Assembly: GCA_963678705.1 (NCBI GenBank)
Contig: OY783208.1
Coordinates: forward strand, 4,650,001-4,714,000
Direction: 5' to 3'
Origin: Panorpa germanica
Taxonomy: Eukaryota; Arthropoda; Insecta; Mecoptera; Panorpidae
Length of the DNA stretch: 64,000 nucleotides
Made by a program: the position numbers and the translations under genes. Shown piece after piece: positions 22,233-32,416 of this stretch; the first letter of the stretch is position 1, and every line of letters starts with the position of its first letter. The notes under the pieces are model-generated. The model worked only from the letters and a program-made list of their open reading frames with translations, was not told the DNA's origin and made no database searches.

Positions 22233-23063
22233 TTACCCTTTTTTATAAGGTTTTAAATAAATTCCTTTGCCAGATTTTCCAATAGCAATTTCCTCCATAG
22301 TTTGGTTATGTTTTTGAGTTTCTGCTAACATTTTTTTTGCATCCTTTGCCTCATTTATTGCTTTTACAACACCTGCAACACCACCTGCCAATCCACCTAG
22401 TGCTGATAATCCCGCAAATAATGGAATTAGAAATGGTAGAAAACCACCTACTTTTGGTATAGGAATTATTCTTAGTTTATTAACTTTAAATTTTGACTTT
22501 TTATTAATTGATTGTTTTGCGGCTTGTGATGCAATTTTAATAGCTTTTGACACACTCTTAGGATTATCAGGGTTAATTAAAGTATTTTTTAGTGCACCAC
22601 GAGCATTAAGAATAGCTTTCTTTAATGCTGCCATACTATGCTTGACCTTTCCGTTACCCTTTATTTTCTTCTTTTTAATTTTTTTATTTCGTTTCAACCC
22701 CATTCCAAGTTTGGTTTTTATATTCATGATATTAGCAACAAGTAATGATGCTAAACGTTCACTTAACTTTGAATCTTTAGAAAAATATTGCTTCCAAGCT
22801 TTCTCAATCAGTATTTTATCAGCTACGTGTCTTTTACTTAAATCTTTATAGCGGTGATATGCAATGTCATGTTCTTTGCAAGCTGAGTCCAATGCATTAA
22901 CTCCTTGATCTCCTCGATTAAAACGTTCTATTAAACGTGTTCCAGGACCGCAATAGTTGTATCCAGGCAAGTGCAACTCAAAAGGTAATTTATTGATTAG
23001 TTTATCAATAAGACCATCACCTTTCTTTACTTTTATCATACTGACCAAAGTATGTGCTATCAT
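22233..23063 (-). CDS. PLA2-domain and membrane-segment capsid protein (276 aa)
   Basis: GYNYCGPG (residues 35-41) and DSACKEHDIAY (His65-Asp66) form the calcium-binding loop and catalytic dyad of a parvovirus/Polinton-type phospholipase A2, probably used for membrane breach on entry. A basic middle (KRNKKIKKKKIKGNGK) and a Gly/Ala-rich hydrophobic stretch (GGFLPFLIPLFAGLSALGG, about residue 206) resemble adenovirus pX/pVI-like parts of Polinton proteins. ATG could be residue 1 or Met9. The frame stops with TAA at the end of a KPYKKG tail, but the following codons stay open for twelve more in the same frame with a similar repeat, so the end may be a nonsense truncation. Confidence 0.82.
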   Translation of the reverse strand: MIAHTLVSMIKVKKGDGLIDKLINKLPFELHLPGYNYCGPGTRLIERFNRGDQGVNALDSACKEHDIAYHRYKDLSKRHVADKILIEKAWKQYFSKDSKLSERLASLLVANIMNIKTKLGMGLKRNKKIKKKKIKGNGKVKHSMAALKKAILNARGALKNTLINPDNPKSVSKAIKIASQAAKQSINKKSKFKVNKLRIIPIPKVGGFLPFLIPLFAGLSALGGLAGGVAGVVKAINEAKDAKKMLAETQKHNQTMEEIAIGKSGKGIYLKPYKKG

Positions 23064-23240
23064 CCAATTTTATACTTTATAATATTTTCATATATAAAGA
23101 TTAAACATTTAAAATGTATTCTATTAGTTTATTACTTTTATCATACTGACCAAAGTATGTGCTATCATCCAATTTTATACTTTATAATATTTTCATATAT
23201 AAAGATTAAACATTTAAAATGTATTCCATTAGTTTATAAC
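23029..23240. repeat. 105-bp direct tandem duplication in divergent promoter
   Basis: CTTTTATCATACTGACCAAAG occurs at 23029 and 23134, each followed by the same ~80 bases. The unit covers the 5' edge of the PLA2 gene and the shared intergenic region before the ATPase gene, so putative promoter elements of both divergent genes are doubled. Confidence 0.85.
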
Positions 23241-23257
23241 ACATGCCTGGTTAAACA

Positions 23258-23959
23258 ATGAAGTTTGTAAAGCAAAAACAAACTCTTTCTGTAAAGAATG
23301 TAGATAATCAAAGTAATAATTACACTAATAATTCAAAACATGGATCACTTTTACCAAACGACATTAGATGCATTATTTGTGGACCTTCAAACTGTGGTAA
23401 AACTAATGTTATGTTTAATCTAATTGAACATCCAAATGGGTTGCGATTTAAAAATATATACATTTATTCAAAATCTTTATATCAACCAAAATATAAAATA
23501 TTACAACAAATTATGAAGAATATTAATGGTATGGGATACTATACATACACTGACAATGAAGAGATTATTAGACCTGAAGATGCTAGCCCAAATTCTATAT
23601 TCATATTTGATGATGTTGCTTGCGATAAACAAAATAATATTCGAAATTTTTTTAGCATGGGCCGTCATAATTTGATAGACTCTTTCTATTTATGTCAGAC
23701 TTACAGCAAAATTCCAAAGCAATTAATACGGGATAATACTAATTTTATTATATTATTCAAGCAAGATGACTTAAATTTAAAGCATATATATGATGATCAT
23801 GTTAACTTTGACTTTCCAAGTTTTCTAGAGTTTAAACAAGTTTGTAATTTATGTTGGGATTCAAATAAATATTCCTTTATGGTAATAGATAAAAATAGTG
23901 ACTTAAATAAAGGGCGATACAGAAAAGGATTTGATATGTTTTTAGATATAACCAAGTAA
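23258..23959 (+). CDS. Maverick DNA-packaging ATPase (FtsK/HerA type)
   Basis: An intact 233-aa ORF. Walker A is CGPSNCGKTN (residues 41-50) and Walker B is SIFIFDD (113-119). FSMGRHNLIDSFYLCQTYSK is the conserved A32-like segment that couples hydrolysis to DNA translocation into the capsid. The length is normal for Polinton ATPases. It is transcribed divergently from the PLA2 gene. Confidence 0.92.
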   Translation: MKFVKQKQTLSVKNVDNQSNNYTNNSKHGSLLPNDIRCIICGPSNCGKTNVMFNLIEHPNGLRFKNIYIYSKSLYQPKYKILQQIMKNINGMGYYTYTDNEEIIRPEDASPNSIFIFDDVACDKQNNIRNFFSMGRHNLIDSFYLCQTYSKIPKQLIRDNTNFIILFKQDDLNLKHIYDDHVNFDFPSFLEFKQVCNLCWDSNKYSFMVIDKNSDLNKGRYRKGFDMFLDITK

Positions 23960-24237
23960 CCTTTACAATAATAATCAGTGTTGAGGTAACCATCTTCATA
24001 ATAACATGCATTTATTATCTTAATAAACATTGATTACGTTCAAATTACATTAATTACGTTCCCATTACGTTGAATTTACGTTCAAATTACATTGATTACG
24101 TTCCCATTACGTTGAATTTACGTTCCAATTACATTGATTACGTTCCCATTACGTTGAATTTACGTTCCCATTACGTTAAATTTACGTTTAATTTACGTTC
24201 CCATTACGTTCATGTTGCATAAAGTTTACATATAACC

Positions 24238-24335
24238 ATGTTTAAATCAAAGAAGCGTGCAAAAAACACTGTGATTAAAATAAAGACTCCTCCTACCAGA
24301 TTTAAAAAAAGGAATAGTAAACGTAAAATAATAAG
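24238..24335 (+). CDS. Basic peptide ORF cut by the gap
   Basis: Starts MFKSKKRAKNTVIKIK and remains open to the N run; 13 or more of 32 residues are Lys or Arg. It could be a DNA-condensing core-like peptide or a spurious ORF. The part after the gap is repeat and does not look coding. Confidence 0.35.
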
Positions 24336-24535
24336 NNNNNNNNNNNNNNNNNNNNNNNNNNNNNNNNNNNNNNNNNNNNNNNNNNNNNNNNNNNNNNNNN
24401 NNNNNNNNNNNNNNNNNNNNNNNNNNNNNNNNNNNNNNNNNNNNNNNNNNNNNNNNNNNNNNNNNNNNNNNNNNNNNNNNNNNNNNNNNNNNNNNNNNNN
24501 NNNNNNNNNNNNNNNNNNNNNNNNNNNNNNNNNNN
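24336..24535. other. Assembly gap of exactly 200 N
   Basis: A run of 200 N, a size typical of an arbitrary scaffold join. It lies in the repeat array inside the Maverick. Confidence 0.98.
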
Positions 24536-24937
24536 CGTACTGGAACTACGTTCCCATTACGTTTAAGTTACGTTCCCAGTACGTTCAAAAATGCTTGATG
24601 ACAATTGTATACGTTATATGCAGGAGCAGTACCCAACTTGAACGTACTGGGAACGTAACTTGAACGTAATGGGAACGTAACTTGGAACGTAATTCAACGT
24701 AAGCTTACATTACGTTTAAGTTACGTTGAATTTTTATATATATGCATAGACATATTAATGTATGAGTATGCATACATAAAGTGGATGACAATTGTATACG
24801 TTATATGCAGGAGCAGTACCCAACTTGACGTACTGGGAACGTAACTTGAACGTACTAGGAACGTAACTTGCATGAACGTACTGGGAACTACGTTCCCATT
24901 ACGTTTAAGTTACGTTCCCAGTACGTTCAAAAATGCT

Positions 24938-25240
24938 TGATGACAATTGTATACGTTATATGCAGGAGCAGTACCCAACTTGAACGTACTGGGAACGTAA
25001 CTTGAACGTACTGGGAACGTAACTTGAACGTAATGGGAACGTAACTTGAACGTTATGGGAACGTAAGAACGTAATTCAACGTAAGCTTACGTTGAATTAC
25101 GTTCCAAGTTACGTTCCCATAACGTTCAAGTTACGTTCCCATTACGTTCAAGTTACGTTCCCAGTACGTTCAAGTTACGTTCCCAGTACGTTCAAGTTGG
25201 GTACTGCTCCTGCATATAACGTATACAATTGTCATCCACT
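24938..25240. repeat. Large near-perfect palindrome centred on 25085/25086
   Basis: Arms of about 145 bp meet at GTAAGCTTAC. Apart from a ~5-bp indel near the centre (GTAAGAACG versus the complement of CGTTCCAAGTTAC), the arms pair along their full length. Another partial copy of the left arm starts at 24783. Confidence 0.85.
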
Positions 25241-25549
25241 TTATGTACACATACATTAATATGTCTATGCATATATATATATTAGAGCTCTTATGACCAG
25301 TGTTAATCATATAAGAATTATATATAACAAAACATTACTAATAAATATGTGTATCTTATTTATATGGATGTATTAAATCTTATAATAATAAAACTCAATG
25401 GTTTGTGTTTAAACTCTAGAAAACTTGGAAAGTCAAAGTTAACATGATCATCATGCTATTTTTCATTGTTATATAAATATACATTTTAATTATCTTAACT
25501 AAAACAGATATAAATTTATACAAAACTTAAACTTAACTTAAAATTAGTA

Positions 25550-25935
25550 CTAAATTTTATAATGTCCATGTGTTAAAGTACTTATACCATCAGTTAATAC
25601 ATATCTTTTATTATCATTTCCACTAAGACCTACTTTACTTATCATTTGAGTATAAATTGTATGCTTAATAGATTTAAAGGTATTCATTGTGATCAATAAT
25701 ATGTTATCCTGAGATAAACAATTTACATAATCTTTAATATTGAATTTGTTTACAATATTTTTCTTAATTCCTTTTGCTTTAGCTGTGCATGAACCCTCAA
25801 TATCAATTGCATACATTTTTTGACCTTAACCCAACAAACTCCCAAATTATACTACTCGCGCATTCATCTTTCATTAAGCCTAATTTAGCTTTGTTCATTA
25901 AAGGTAATGAAAATTCATTATTAAATGGATAATTA
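25550..25935 (-). pseudogene. DNA polymerase B, C-terminal fragment
   Basis: The fragment carries the conserved C-terminal end of Polinton Pol[20 protein letters not shown], then after a one-base shift in an A-run CTAKAKGIKKNIV and TLTHGHYKI with a normal stop. It lies about 1.2 kb from the rest of the gene, with the integrase gene in between. The palm segment with the catalytic YxDTDS motif is missing between the fragments. Confidence 0.85.
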
Positions 25936-25936
25936 G

Positions 25937-26119
25937 ATGTATCAAATTAAAACAGATGATATATATGACGATATTATAATTATTATAGATAGACGTTTAA
26001 AAGCTGTAGAGAAAGATATTCATGATGCTTATATTAATAACTTTATTGAAGTAAATAAAAAAATTGCAACATTAATTACAGAATTAAAAACAAAACATAG
26101 TTTAGATATTAGTTCTTGA
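25937..26119 (+). CDS. Small acidic ORF (60 aa), hypothetical
   Basis: [18 protein letters not shown] and a helical Lys/Glu-rich remainder ending SLDISS. It precedes the integrase by 22 bp on the same strand. No family recognised; may be a small accessory protein or chance ORF. Confidence 0.4.
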   Translation: MYQIKTDDIYDDIIIIIDRRLKAVEKDIHDAYINNFIEVNKKIATLITELKTKHSLDISS

Positions 26120-26141
26120 TAAATTTTGTGTAATAATAAGT

Positions 26142-27071
26142 ATGAGCAAAACAAAAATAGGTATAATTAATGAGTTACATAAACCTGCACTTAAAAACTA
26201 TAAGCGTAGACATGTAATCATAAAAGGTCTAAATGATTCTTGGCAAGCTGATTTAGTAGAAATGATTCCGTATGCAAAAGAAAACAAAGGTTACAAGTAT
26301 TTACTCACAGTAATTGATATATTTTCTAAATATGCATGGGCAGTTCCAGTAAAATCAAAATCTGCAAAAGACGTTACTGTTGCATTTGAAAATATTTTAT
26401 TAAAAAATAAGAATAAGGTTCCGAAAAACTTACAAACAGATAACGGAAAGGAATTTTATAACACTGAATTTAAAAAAGTTATAGATTCGTATGATATAAA
26501 CCATTATAGTACATTTAGTAATATGAAAGCATCGATTGTTGAAAGATTTAATAGAACTCTAAAAAATGTCATGTGGAAAGATTTTAGTATAAAAGGCAAC
26601 TATAATTGGATTAAAAACATTGATGCACTTGTTAAGAAATATAATAATACTCATCATTCAACAATTAATATGAAGCCATCTCAAGTATCAATAAAAAATG
26701 AAAAAAAATTATTAGGAAATGTATACAATAGAATAAAAAGGGTCGGTTTAAGTCAATATAAAGTTGGAGATTATGTTCGTTTAAGCAAAACCAAATCATT
26801 ATTTGCAAAAGGGTATACTCCTAACTGGAGTACCGAAATATTTACTATATCAAAAGTACAACTAACTAATCCAGTCACATATTTACTTAATGATTCTCTT
26901 GGCCAATCAATTGCAGGCGCGTTTTACGAACAAGAACTACAAAAAACAAAATATCCAGATATATATCTAGTTGAGAAAGTTTTACAGAAAAAAGGAAAAA
27001 GAGTTTTTGTAAAGTGGTTAGGTTTAGATAAATCTCATAACAGTTGGATAGGTGCTAAAAATATTGTATAA
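26142..27071 (+). CDS. Maverick retroviral-type integrase with chromodomain
   Basis: An intact 309-aa ORF. The DDE catalytic residues are visible in WQADLVE (Asp37), QTDNGKEF (Asp100) and VERFNR (Glu134). The C-terminal end YLVEKVLQKKGKRVFVKWLG and following NSWI form a chromodomain-like fold. GYTPNWSTEIFTI is typical of the Polinton integrase linker. It would join element ends to the host target, leaving a short duplication. It sits inside the polymerase gene in opposite orientation, an unusual place. Confidence 0.93.
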   Translation: MSKTKIGIINELHKPALKNYKRRHVIIKGLNDSWQADLVEMIPYAKENKGYKYLLTVIDIFSKYAWAVPVKSKSAKDVTVAFENILLKNKNKVPKNLQTDNGKEFYNTEFKKVIDSYDINHYSTFSNMKASIVERFNRTLKNVMWKDFSIKGNYNWIKNIDALVKKYNNTHHSTINMKPSQVSIKNEKKLLGNVYNRIKRVGLSQYKVGDYVRLSKTKSLFAKGYTPNWSTEIFTISKVQLTNPVTYLLNDSLGQSIAGAFYEQELQKTKYPDIYLVEKVLQKKGKRVFVKWLGLDKSHNSWIGAKNIV

Positions 27072-27099
27072 CATTTTAAATAAATAAAACTATTGGTTA

Positions 27100-28060
27100 T
27101 TATAAATACTTTAAATATAAGTCTGAATATTCCCCCAATGTTTTCATTTCAAATGCATACCAAACCATTTTGGCATGATTGTAATCATCGTCAGATATAT
27201 TACAGCCATTAAGTGAGCTATAAAAATTATTGTGAGATGGCAAGTCAGATTCATTAAGCATATCCCTACTATTTACATATTCATAAGGAAATACACCTTT
27301 ACGTTTTAATAAATTGATTGGTTTACTTATAAGTGTATTAGCACCCATTGTTTTTCCTATATTATCCCAATGAGTTATTAACTTTACATCGACACGTTTA
27401 TCTACATTTTCTATTGTTTTACCATAAACTGAATTATTCATTAATTTAAAAAAGTTTTTTCTCAAATGTATTTGCAGAGTTCTTTCTTTTTAATGTATTT
27501 AGATCAATATAACTTTTTAACCAATCAGACTGTTTAAATTCCAAAATTCTATGAATTTTATCTATTTTCAGATTATTTTTAAGACATTGCTTTAACGATC
27601 TATTGTGAAGCACATAATTATACTTGTTATTTAGATTTGGTATTAATTTAACGTCATTTGTTTTAATGCAAGGTGGTTTAATATTTTCGGCACAGAAAGG
27701 TAGATCATTGTGTTCATCGTGCAAATAATTAGGATATCTTAAATCGACTTCTAATATATAACCAACATCTGAGTTATCTTCAATAGCTTTAGTTATTTGC
27801 ATCCCAATACATTAACTATTGAGAATCTTTATTTGAATCATAATTGGACATATATTTATTATTTGCAATTCCATGTCTGTGAGAGCATTGTGATATTCCA
27901 CCTCTTACACCTTTTTTAATAAAATGTAACATATCAATATCTGTTAAAAGTTCTAATTCAATACTTGTATAATTTAACATAACATCCCAAGAAAGTCCTG
28001 GTGCTGTATAATATTGACAGGGATCTAAATTATATGTTTTATAGCAAAATATCTGTTAAC
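27100..28060 (-). pseudogene. DNA polymerase B, middle fragments, rearranged
   Basis: Contains the palm-entry region (YYTAPGLSW, then a motif A remnant ending in Asn-Asn and a stop near 27810), VDLRYPNYLHDEHNDLP, and motif B (KLMNNSVYGKTIEN near 27430). After GANTLISKP the sequence switches to a third copy of an upstream polymerase segment ([16 protein letters not shown], 27110-27315). This end abuts the integrase cassette. Stops, frameshifts and shuffled order rule out function. Confidence 0.85.
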
Positions 28061-30320
28061 AACAGAACATCGATCTTTAAATATAAGTCTGAATATTCCC
28101 CTAATGTTTTCATTTCAAATGCATACCAAACCATTTTGGCATGATTGTAATCATCGTCAGATATATTAGCCATTAAGTGAGCTATAAAAATTATTTTGAG
28201 ATGGCAAGTCAGATTCATTAAGCATATCCCTACTATTTACATATTCATAAGGAAATACACCTTTACGTTTTAATAAATTGAAATGATTTTCATTCGGATA
28301 GAATTTTTTAATTCGAAAAATTGTTCTGATAATAAATTTTTTGCAAGTGTTTCTAAACTAGAATGCATAAATCTAAGTTTAATATAGCAGTTATGAACTT
28401 TATCATTTTTATCGACTTTTGATTCCACCAAAATATGTTTCGTAAAAGATATATACTTTTCCTTATTTTCTGGAATAACTTCAATTTTTTCACTATCATT
28501 ACCTAATTCTTTTACAATTATATGGCTATCGTAATTACTTAAGTTATGGAATATGATAGGTATAAACTTTGGAATTGTAAATTTTAAATTGCAATGATTA
28601 TGAGCAGCTCCTCGTTAATTACCAGTTAAATGACAATGATCTAACACTTTATCACCATTGAGGATACCTTCACAAATATGGCAAATAGAAGCTTCATCAT
28701 ATTCCTGTTTTTGCCAATCAGATAATTTATTTAAAGGCTTCACTTTATTTAAGACTTTATAAATTTGTTTAGCGTCTTCAGTTATTGTTTCAATAAATAC
28801 TTTAACGCAATTAATACCTCTGTACGTATCAGTTATTGTTTTAATAAATACTTTAACGCAATTAATACCTCTGTATGTAACAAACTTACTTAAGGAATCA
28901 TTAAAGGAACATTTAATATAATAAGCAAAAGAATATGGTTCATGAATTTGAATATTATTTGAAAATGATGTATATTATATGTTTTATAGCCCACATCTCG
29001 AAAATTTTCAAAAATATCTGTTAACAACAGAACATCGATCTTTAAATATAAGTCTGAATATTCCCCTAATGTTTTCATTTCAAATGCATACTAAACCATT
29101 TTGGCATGATTGTAATCATCGTCAGATATATTACAGCCATTAAGTGAGCTATAAAAATTATTTTGAGATGGTAAGTCAGATTCATTAAGCATATCCCTAC
29201 TATTTACATATTCATAAGGAAATACACCTTTACGTTTTAATAAATTGAAATGATTTTCATTCGGATAGAATTTTTTTAATTCGAAAAATTGTTCTGATAA
29301 TAAATTTTTTGCAAGTGTTTCTAAACTAGAATGCATAAATCGTAAAGAATCAATAAATCTAAGTTTAATATAGCAGTTATGAACTTTATCATTTTTATCG
29401 ACTTTTGATTCCACCAAAATATGTTTCGTAAAAGATATATACTTTTCCTTATTTTCTGGAATAACTTCAATTTTTTCACTATCATTACCTAATTCTTTTA
29501 CAATTATATGGCTATCGTAATTACTTAAGTTATGGAATATGACAGGTATAAACTTTGGAATTGTAAATTTTAAATTGCAATGATTATGAGCAGCTCCTCG
29601 TTAATTACCAGTTAAATGACAATGATCTAACACTTTATCACCATTGAGGATACCTTCACAAATATGGCAAATAGAAGCTTCATCATATTCCTGTTTTTGC
29701 CAATCAGATAATTTATTTAAAGGCTTCACTTTATTTAAGACTTTATAAATTTGTTTAGCGTCTTCAGTTATTGTTTCAATAAATACTTTAACGCAATTAA
29801 TACCTCTGTACGTAACAAACTTACTTAAGGAATCATTAAAGGAACATTTAATATGGTTCATGAATTTGAATATTATTTGAAAATGATGTATTAGTTTCAG
29901 GATAACAAGTACTAATGGGTTTTAATAATGTTTCAAAATCTCCATATATCACAAATGGAACGCGTAATTGATTCTTATGATTATCGAATTTTAAAATGTT
30001 TTGAGATATCATATTACCCAATTTATCTTTAGCGTTATACTTAGAAGGAAGGATTGTATATATCTTATTGCAATCATATTCTAAATGTCTATTTAACTGA
30101 TCTTCTGTGTTAAAAAATGAAAAGCATCCATCACACAAAAATTGTTTACTAGTATGCTTAGTAAATTGACTTCTTATTAATCTTGATATATTTTTAATCC
30201 AACAATAATGTCCATTACTCAAATCTTCAATATACAATAAATTAACATGTTGTTTCTTCTTTTTAGATGTATAATGCAACGGTCCCACAATGAAATTATT
30301 TTCAAGCCCGCAAAGGATTA
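28060..30320 (-). pseudogene. DNA polymerase B, N-terminal half, tandemly duplicated
   Basis: The N-terminal part includes a zinc-binding-like CDGCF...HLEYDC, exonuclease motif YGDFETLL, and the HICEGILNGDKVLDHCHLTG treble-clef-like motif. A segment of about 920 bp (28060-28975) is repeated at 28980-29895. Both copies share a TAA right after HCHLTGN, so that stop predates the duplication. The right copy alone has TGG-to-TAG near 29093, and the right copy also lacks about five codons near 29860. The gene is truncated at about 30320, before the expected N-terminus. Confidence 0.85.
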
Positions 30321-31440
30321 TATCTGTTAATATTTATTTCCAAATGCATTATTTCCTTAAGACTCCATGGAATCACCTTATGGTAAAACCGGCCCTGTTT
30401 TAAACACAAAAGCACCACGCAATATTGTTTAAGTATTTTTTTGACAAAAGAATGTTAATTATTAGGTATTATTATACTTTTGCTGTATATGAACATGAAT
30501 TTCAAAAATAAACAATTACACAAAATAATATTTCGATTTTCTTTTTATCTAAACTAGAAACACTTTAAAGACTGCGTTCATTAACAATGTATAGTGGATT
30601 TTATTATTTCTGCAGGATGTCATCTCACTTGCTGACACTAAAGGTTATATTTGATAACCATGACTTAAAAGACTCCTATTTTGTAACTGCTTACCTGACA
30701 GCTGATAACTTCTGACAATTTTTCAAAGGCCTATATTTTACAAATTACGCTACTCATACCAGTTCCAAGGTATAGGATCCGTGTTGCTTTTTATTTAATG
30801 TCTTCTGATAGTTTTGTCTTAACTTACATAGCTTAATTTAGAAAATATATAGACGTCCGGTAAACAGTTAGAAAATAGGAGCCTCATTTCTGTAAAAGTA
30901 TGTTTATAAAGTTGGCTACCAGAACCTCAAATATTTAGTTATTTTTTAATATATTGCAATACAATAAGAGATATTTACACATCTATCGTAACTATTTCAA
31001 TAATTTATAAAAATTCATTATATATTTGTTATTTTACTATCTCTTTTATATACCCTAAAATGTATTATTTGAGTGCGTATGAGAAACATGTATGAAGCTG
31101 TATAAAGTGCTGCATTATATCAGGCGTAATGTAGAGCCTTTTTAAGTTTTTAAATATAGCTAAGAAATCATAATATGCGAAGAAATAATATGCTTTAACC
31201 TACTAACGGTATTGCTCAAAATACTCGTCGCTCAGACAAGAATATAATATTTTATTATATATATTTATTATTATTTAAATATAACTTGAGATAAAAGAAT
31301 GTATCTAAAACTATTTTTTTATAAGTGTATGGAACGAAACAATGTAACAACTGTCAAATGAAATAGCAAATGGTGAGAATCGACGAACTTGACCGAATCA
31401 AACCGAGACCGAGTTAAACTGTTTGGTAATGGGTTTATGT
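30321..31440. other. Non-coding stretch between polymerase and right TIR
   Basis: AT-rich with no gene found. A trace of MITE family M (ATGTCTTAATTTCTATAAAAG) lies at 31443-31470 directly against the inner edge of the right TIR, so foreign sequence has entered the element or replaced the polymerase start. Confidence 0.55.
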
Positions 31441-31472
31441 ACTATGTCTTAATTTCTATAAAAGTGTACTAT

Positions 31473-32416
31473 AAAAATTTTGTGCCCATATTTGGTTAAG
31501 TCATGCAATTTTGTATTCATATTGTTCAAGTCATGTAAATTCAATGGATGAATTAGCACCCTTATACTTTATGAATTATCCTTATTTGGATATATTTTCT
31601 ATGTACAACAAAATTTACAATCTATTAGTAATTAGTGCAATAAAATTAATCATTAAGAATCCAATCAAGTGAGTCTTGGCTCTCATATCCAGGGTCTCCA
31701 AATTCAGATATAAAAAGTAACCCGGCTCTAAAAGTTTCACAGAAATTATTCTGATTGATTATAATTTCATCAAAGAATTTAAATGGATTAAACATATTTA
31801 AATCTATTAACAAATGACACTGTAATCCACAATTTAACTTTAAATCAATGCCTAAATTAAATTTATTTGGTATATATATTATGTTTAAATATATCTTACT
31901 TATATTATCAATTAATATCAATAATAACTAAATAAATAAAAGAATTATATACATTTTAAATTTTTATATATTATAAATTAAGTAATTACAATAGTTTTGA
32001 TATTTCTTCTAATATATACGACATGTTTGAAATTATTATCATTTTGCTGACGCCGGCTAACACGTGTGCTTCAAGTTACATTCGAAGGAATGCGTTATAA
32101 ATACACTGTTATAAATAATTTAACACTGTCATAATCTTATAACCAATAACAAATCAAACATAAGAATTAATATCGGTATCTCACTCTTTACCATTAGATA
32201 TTAATTATTACACACGTAATACTTATTATCGCTATCTCACTCTTTCATATTACCCCACTATTACCCCCCCATTGTCTAGCCACGCCACCTCACTCCCCAC
32301 CCCACCCTTACCCCCTTTTACATTCTTCCAAGTATAGCCACGCCCCCAATAACGCTGTAAAAATAATTTCCAACTCATAGTATGATTTAAGCCAGAACCG
32401 GCTCTCCTCATCTACT
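31473..32416 (-). repeat. Right terminal inverted repeat of the Maverick
   Basis: Reverse complement of the left TIR at both its inner (AAAATTTTGTGCCCATATT) and outer parts. Between about 31922 and 32160 it carries unrelated sequence in place of the segment that encodes the acidic exon on the left. Confidence 0.85.
31646..31921 (-). pseudogene. Truncated TIR gene copy
   Basis: Encodes the last ~90 residues of the protein at 16903-17330 with one substitution (NMFNPFKF versus NMFNQFKF). The 5' part, including the acidic exon and splice sites, has been replaced. Confidence 0.75.

Larger units (their letters stand above)
24033..25235. repeat. TTACGTTCCC repeat array spanning the assembly gap
   Basis: Left of the gap (about 24033-24230) the plus strand is an array of TTACGTTCCCA/TTACGTTGAA/TTACATTGA units. 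Right of it (24536-25235) the same units occur in both orientations (GGGAACGTAACTTGAACGTA). A longer block holding GATGACAATTGTATACG and CAGGAGCAGTACCCAAC recurs near 24597, 24783 and 24938 and, inverted, at 25190-25240. Confidence 0.9.
16427..32416. mobile_element. Maverick/Polinton (adintovirus-like) element with internal gap
   Basis: About 16 kb bounded by long terminal inverted repeats starting AGTAG. It carries the Polinton gene set: double jelly-roll major capsid, penton/minor capsid, adenain-type protease, PLA2-domain protein, packaging ATPase, retroviral-type integrase and protein-primed DNA polymerase B. Structural genes are nearly intact; the polymerase is destroyed. Exactly 200 N at 24336-24535 interrupt it. 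No 6-bp target duplication is visible (CACGGG on the left, TGTACT on the right). Confidence 0.93.

Noticed and set aside
24033..25240. CRISPR array interpretation of the regular TTACGTT repeats
   Set aside because: Units are short, variable and occur in both orientations without unique spacers, in a eukaryotic sequence.
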